Shown: piece after piece, positions 61,155-64,000 of the stretch
How positions within the stretch are numbered: position 1 is the stretch's first letter
Layout: every line of letters starts with the position of its first letter
Assembly (NCBI RefSeq): GCF_039503195.1
Contig: NZ_JBCJKP010000001.1
Location: 1,488,001-1,552,000 of the forward strand
DNA: 64,000 bases
Reading direction: 5' to 3'
DNA from: Streptomyces mirabilis
GTDB lineage: Bacteria > Actinomycetota > Actinomycetes > Streptomycetales > Streptomycetaceae
Position numbers and translations under genes: made by a program
Notes under the pieces: model-generated
Seen by the model: the letters and a program-made list of their open reading frames with translations, nothing else
Told to the model about the DNA's origin: nothing
Databases searched by the model: none

Positions 61155-61192
61155 CCTTTGAGCACCTCAAAGGCACCCCTGGAGCAGGGGTG
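61155..61192. promoter_or_regulatory. Two abutting perfect inverted repeats (8-3-8 each) before the Cds1-like gene
   Basis: CCTTTGAG-CAC-CTCAAAGG (61155-61173) is directly followed by CACCCCTG-GAG-CAGGGGTG (61174-61192), with no bases between. Each is a perfect 8-bp stem with a 3-base loop. On the minus strand the second hairpin ends one base before the ATG of the upstream frame and covers its likely ribosome site. They could be RNA hairpins controlling translation or twin operator sites. Confidence 0.8.
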
Positions 61193-61450
61193 TCCGAAGC
61201 GACGGGGGCGCACCCGGGCGAGTGCTCCCGTCCCCGCCGTCACCTCGTCTTGCGCACTGGTGCTCGCCGCTGCCTGCGGGCAGACTGCACCGCAGGGCAC
61301 GCGGCCCGCGTCCGACCGCGCCGCGCGGGGTGACACTCCCGGAGCGGTCGCGCACACCGGAGCACGACCCGCGCGACATCCGGGCCCGGGACGCGGGACA
61401 GAGCGACGCGGGACAGAGCACGGCCGACGCGCACAAGGGGGCGGAGCATC

Positions 61451-61774
61451 ATGGCGGAGCCGGAGTTCACGGCCACGGGCGTGCGGATCGGGAAGAGGCT
61501 GCGGTCGCTCACCCGGGCCGGACAGGTCCGGATCAGCGACGGCAGGCTGGAGTTGCTGACGAGTTACGGCAGCGAGATCGACAGTGCGCCGGTGCAGGCG
61601 GTGCGGGCGTCGAAGCCGTGGTTCGCGCCCGAGGACCGGGCGTTGGCCGACGTCAACGGCACCCGCTATTCGCTCACGCTCGGCGAGCACGATCCCGCGC
61701 CGGGCAGGCCGGGGCCGCCGTCGGCGCGCCGGTTCATAGAGGCGGTTCGCAGGGCGGCGGGGCGCAACGGCTGA
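61451..61774 (+). CDS. Conserved hypothetical protein
   Basis: A 107-residue protein: EFTATGVRIGKRLRSLTRAG, QVRISDGRLELLTSYGSEID, SAPVQAVRASKPWFAPEDRA and YSLTLGEHD. The predicted beta-rich core with basic N terminus resembles small PH-like or scaffold domains but no family is recognised with confidence. Reading starts at ATG 61451 after AGGGGGCGGAGC. It precedes the 36-bp repeat array, and its last codons approach it. Confidence 0.65.
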   Translation: MAEPEFTATGVRIGKRLRSLTRAGQVRISDGRLELLTSYGSEIDSAPVQAVRASKPWFAPEDRALADVNGTRYSLTLGEHDPAPGRPGPPSARRFIEAVRRAAGRNG

Positions 61775-63109
61775 GTCGGCCGCGCGGCAACCGACACGGG
61801 AGCCTTCGGTTCGCCACCGGCAAGGGCCGACACAGGCACCCACGACTCGCGACCGGCGACGCCCTGCGCGCAGGACTTCGGCCTCCGGCCGACGGCCGCC
61901 CACCGGGCACCCCCGAGCGCGCTACCAGCGACGCTCGCGACCCGCGGCGGTCGGCACGCGGGCCCCGGGCCCGCACCCCCAGGTCGTCGGCCCGGGCAGC
62001 CCCGGCCCGCAACCGGCGACGGCGACCGGGCGAGCCTCGGACGTCCCACCGTCGACGTCCGGCACGAACGCGCTCACCACAGCCGCCCACAGCCGACCGG
62101 CAACGCCCGGGCTCGGGCCCGCAGCCGACGATCCCCGGACCGGGGAGTCCCGATGCCGGGCCTCTCGGTCGACGAGAACCGACGGCACGCCCCGAACGCG
62201 CGCCCGGCGAAACCCGACGCGGGACCCGGCGCGACAGCCGCCCGCGCACGACCACCAACGGCCCACGGGAAGGCAGTCGGCCCACGACCACCGACGGCCC
62301 ACGACAAAGCCCTGGGCCCGAAGTCGGCGCCGCCCGGCGCGCAAGCCCTGGGCCGACAACCACCCGCGCCCGATCCGGAACCCTCCGGCCCACGCCCGGC
62401 GAAACCCGAGGCGAGAACCACCCGCGCGCAACCGGCGACCGTCGACGGGGCAGCCCCGGGCCGACGGTCGGCGACGGCCGGCGACGAACCCCTGGACCCC
62501 CCGCCGACGAAGCCCGGCTACGGATCCTCCGGCCCCCGCACGGCGAAGCCCGGGCTGGGGGCCACCCGCCGACGGTCGGCCACGGGCGGCCGAAAAGCCT
62601 CAGGCTCCCCACCGGCCCACCCCGGACCGCGAGCCTCCGGCTCCCGCACGGCCAAGCCCGGGGTGGGAGCCACCGGACCGCGGGCGGAGGGCTTCGGGGC
62701 CCGGGGGGCGAGGGGTGGCGCCCGGGGACTCGGTCGGCCGCGGCCGAGGCGAACCCGGTCCGGGATCAGCGCCCTCGGCGTGGCAGCCCCCGTTCGTGGT
62801 GGGTGACGTGCGGTGCGTGAGCGATCAATTCCCGGCCCGCGGCGGTGAACGATGAACCCGGGACCGCCGGACGCCGCCGCTCAGGCGAGGCCCCCGCCCC
62901 GCGACGGCTCGGGCCGGAGCGGACCGCACCGCGAGTTGCAGGACCGCACCCCCTGAGTCACGCTGTTCTCACATCATCACTCTGGGTTCACCGGCGATAA
63001 CGCTACGAATCAGTCCGCCGGTCACTACAGCAGGCGGCCGTTCCACTCAGCCACTCTGCTGGATCCGATCTCCGTCTTCTTCCGGACCTCAATTCGGGGA
63101 GTCGCAGCC
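61775..63109. repeat. Long region without a clear gene, containing a degenerate 36-bp tandem array (about 61812-62715)
   Basis: About 25 imperfect 36-bp units can be laid end to end, for example from 62248 and 62284 (ACGACCACCAACGGCCCACG and ACGACCACCGACGGCCCACG) and the pair at 62537 and 62645 (CGCACGGC.AAGCCCGGG, 108 bp = three units apart). Each unit tends to end in CCTsGGCC(C/G). Register slips by partial units near 62000 and 62200. All six frames are largely open but none shows normal Streptomyces third-position bias (about 70-85 percent GC by hand count in the plus frames I tried), so I do not call a gene. 62860-63109 is the promoter region of the kinase gene. Confidence 0.75.
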
Positions 63110-63643
63110 GTGATCAGCCAGCCAAGCAGGCATTGCACGGTGGAGCTCCAAGCCCTGCCGTCGCGGATCGGCCAGGTCCGCAGAATCCTTTCTGCGCAGT
63201 TGCGCTACTGGCATCAGGACCCCTTGATAGACCGGGCCGCGCTCGGAGTGACCGAGCTGCTGACCAACGTGCACCGGCACGCCCAGCCGGACAAGGTGTG
63301 CACCGTGGAGATCGAGCTGCTGCTCGACCGGCTCACGGTCTCGGTGCACGACCACGACCCCCGCCTGCCCGAGGTACAGGACGTGGACCCCACGGCCACC
63401 TGCGGACGCGGTCTCGCGATGATCGCCGCGGTGAGCGAGAGCTGGGGCGTGCGCCCGGACGGCGAGTCGGGCAAGGTCGTGTGGTTCTCCCTGCCGGCGA
63501 CCTCGCCCGCGGTGGCGGAGCCCGTGCTCCCGTCGTACGAACAGGCTCGCGAGACCACGCGCCGACACGCCGTCGCCCCGCTCGACCCCCTCGACGAACG
63601 CCGGCCCGGACACGCTCCCGCCCGGTCCGCCGTTGCCGGCTGA
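63110..63643 (+). CDS. RsbW-like anti-sigma factor/serine kinase (HATPase_c_2)
   Basis: A 177-residue ATP-binding regulator of the GHKL type. VELQALPSRIGQVRRILSAQ leads to the N box AALGVTELLTNVHRHAQPDK and the G1 box VHDHDPRLPEV, then G2-like GRGLAMIAAVSESWGVRP and GKVVWFSLP. Such proteins bind sigma factors or phosphorylate anti-anti-sigma factors. A ~35-residue tail follows the domain. GTG 63110 is preceded by GGGGAG. No sigma or STAS-domain gene adjoins it. It would be antagonised by SpoIIE-type phosphatases such as that at 41849 in principle. Confidence 0.92.
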   Translation: MISQPSRHCTVELQALPSRIGQVRRILSAQLRYWHQDPLIDRAALGVTELLTNVHRHAQPDKVCTVEIELLLDRLTVSVHDHDPRLPEVQDVDPTATCGRGLAMIAAVSESWGVRPDGESGKVVWFSLPATSPAVAEPVLPSYEQARETTRRHAVAPLDPLDERRPGHAPARSAVAG

Positions 63644-63669
63644 CCGGGCGGTGACCCCCGTCTCGTACG

Positions 63670-64000
63670 TCACTCGGTGGCGATGGCGCGCAGCACGTCC
63701 AGGCGTGCTGCCCGCCGGGCCGGGCGCAGCCCCGCGAGGGCTCCCGCCGACAGGCCCACGAGCGCCACCACGCCGAGCCGCACGGGCGGGATCGCGAAGG
63801 CGAAGGCACTGTCCGACGCGCCGTCGGAGGCCTCGACGAGCACCCAGCCCAGGAAGGCACCGAGGGCTAGTCCGCCCGCCGTTCCGAAGGCGGCGACGAG
63901 GACCGACTCCCAGCGGACCATGGCGCGCAGCTGCGCCCGGGTCTGCCCGACCGCCCGCAGCAGACCGAGTTCACGGGTGCGCTCGTGGATCGCGAGGGTG
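63670..64000 (-). CDS. FtsX/MacB-type ABC transporter permease, C-terminal part (runs out of window)
   Basis: The minus-strand frame is open to the window end and reads TLAIHERTRELGLLRAVGQT, RAQLRAMVRWESVLVAAFG, two hydrophobic segments, GLSAGALAGLRPARRAARLD, then VLRAIATE and stop at 63672-63670. These are the last transmembrane segments and the PxxRAARxxxxxAI end of FtsX-like permeases that export lipoproteins or peptides. The N-terminal portion and partner ATPase lie outside. Confidence 0.9.
   Translation of the reverse strand, partial: TLAIHERTRELGLLRAVGQTRAQLRAMVRWESVLVAAFGTAGGLALGAFLGWVLVEASDGASDSAFAFAIPPVRLGVVALVGLSAGALAGLRPARRAARLDVLRAIATE

Noticed and set aside
61922..62431. A 169-codon minus-strand gene in the same array
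   Set aside because: The 12-residue periodicity is a consequence of the 36-bp DNA repeat and appears in other frames too; no independent evidence of coding.
62153..62806. A 217-codon plus-strand gene inside the 36-bp array
   Set aside because: It has many A-ending codons and no ribosome site, and competing frames on both strands are equally open; kept as a repeat array only.

Overview
The window is a chromosomal segment of a high-GC actinomycete, almost certainly a Streptomyces. It shows very strong GC bias at codon position 3, frequent GTG starts and ATGA/GTGA stop-start overlaps. A sugar ABC operon has no ATPase gene of its own (the shared-MsiK arrangement), there is an ECF42/DGPF operon, and two copies of a repeat I recognise from Streptomyces intergenic DNA are present. 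I see no tRNA, rRNA, CRISPR array, insertion sequence or prophage. Most of the segment looks like ordinary core or accessory chromosome with a few scars.

Layout. 0-10.5 kb: a serine-hydrolase fragment, a HutC-type GntR regulator with a DasR-like site, an alpha/beta hydrolase, a frameshifted methyltransferase and a GH13 glucosidase. These are followed by an ECF42 sigma operon (YCII-SnoaL fusion, YCII/DGPF protein, sigma factor) with a matching ECF42 promoter and, on both sides, wrecked SDR/MFS genes. A P450 and a methyltransferase are then transcribed divergently. 10.5-15.7 kb: a short Rho paralogue, a D,D-carboxypeptidase and two polyprenol-phosphate-mannose-type membrane glycosyltransferases. 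15.9-21.7 kb: amide nitrogen catabolism on the minus strand, with FadR-type regulator, amino-acid permease, asparaginase, aspartase and glutaminase. Permease, asparaginase and aspartase would take asparagine to fumarate plus ammonia. 21.8-24.5 kb: uppP and a crcB-DUF190-crcB fluoride-export operon behind a likely fluoride riboswitch.

24.6-32.8 kb: a galactan-use locus, with secreted GH53 endo-galactanase, intracellular GH42 beta-galactosidase, a sugar ABC importer (binding lipoprotein and two permeases) and a LacI regulator. A LacI-type operator lies in the divergent promoter region. 32.9-41.7 kb: VOC protein, MarR regulator with operator, orphan PqqB-like hydrolase, a channel-like membrane protein, SseB-like protein, acyl-CoA-dehydrogenase-fold oxygenase, GH29 fucosidase, GT39-type glycosyltransferase and a small zinc-ribbon protein. 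41.8-53.3 kb: PAS-SpoIIE phosphatase, Nudix protein, Lnt, O-antigen-ligase-like protein, PH-domain protein, racemase, HpnB-like glycosyltransferase, double TerD protein, a Pro/Gln-rich small protein, a frameshifted MOSC protein and an Rv1733c-like membrane protein. 53.4-64 kb: a beta-helix/AAA+ fusion, a large membrane hydrolase, DeoR regulator, SRPBCC protein, a Cds1-like PLP enzyme behind two tandem perfect hairpins, a 0.9-kb degenerate 36-bp repeat array, an RsbW-like kinase and the end of an FtsX-type permease.

The most unusual signals are as follows. Stop codons of four minus-strand genes sit in or beside short tandem repeats (units of 8, 12, 13 and 37 bp). Back-to-back 8-3-8 hairpins and a 32-codon coupled reading frame precede the Cds1-like gene. 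The 36-bp repeat array is cryptic. The beta-helix/AAA+ fusion has no obvious known role. Three single-base frameshifts in G-rich runs could be real decay or sequencing errors.
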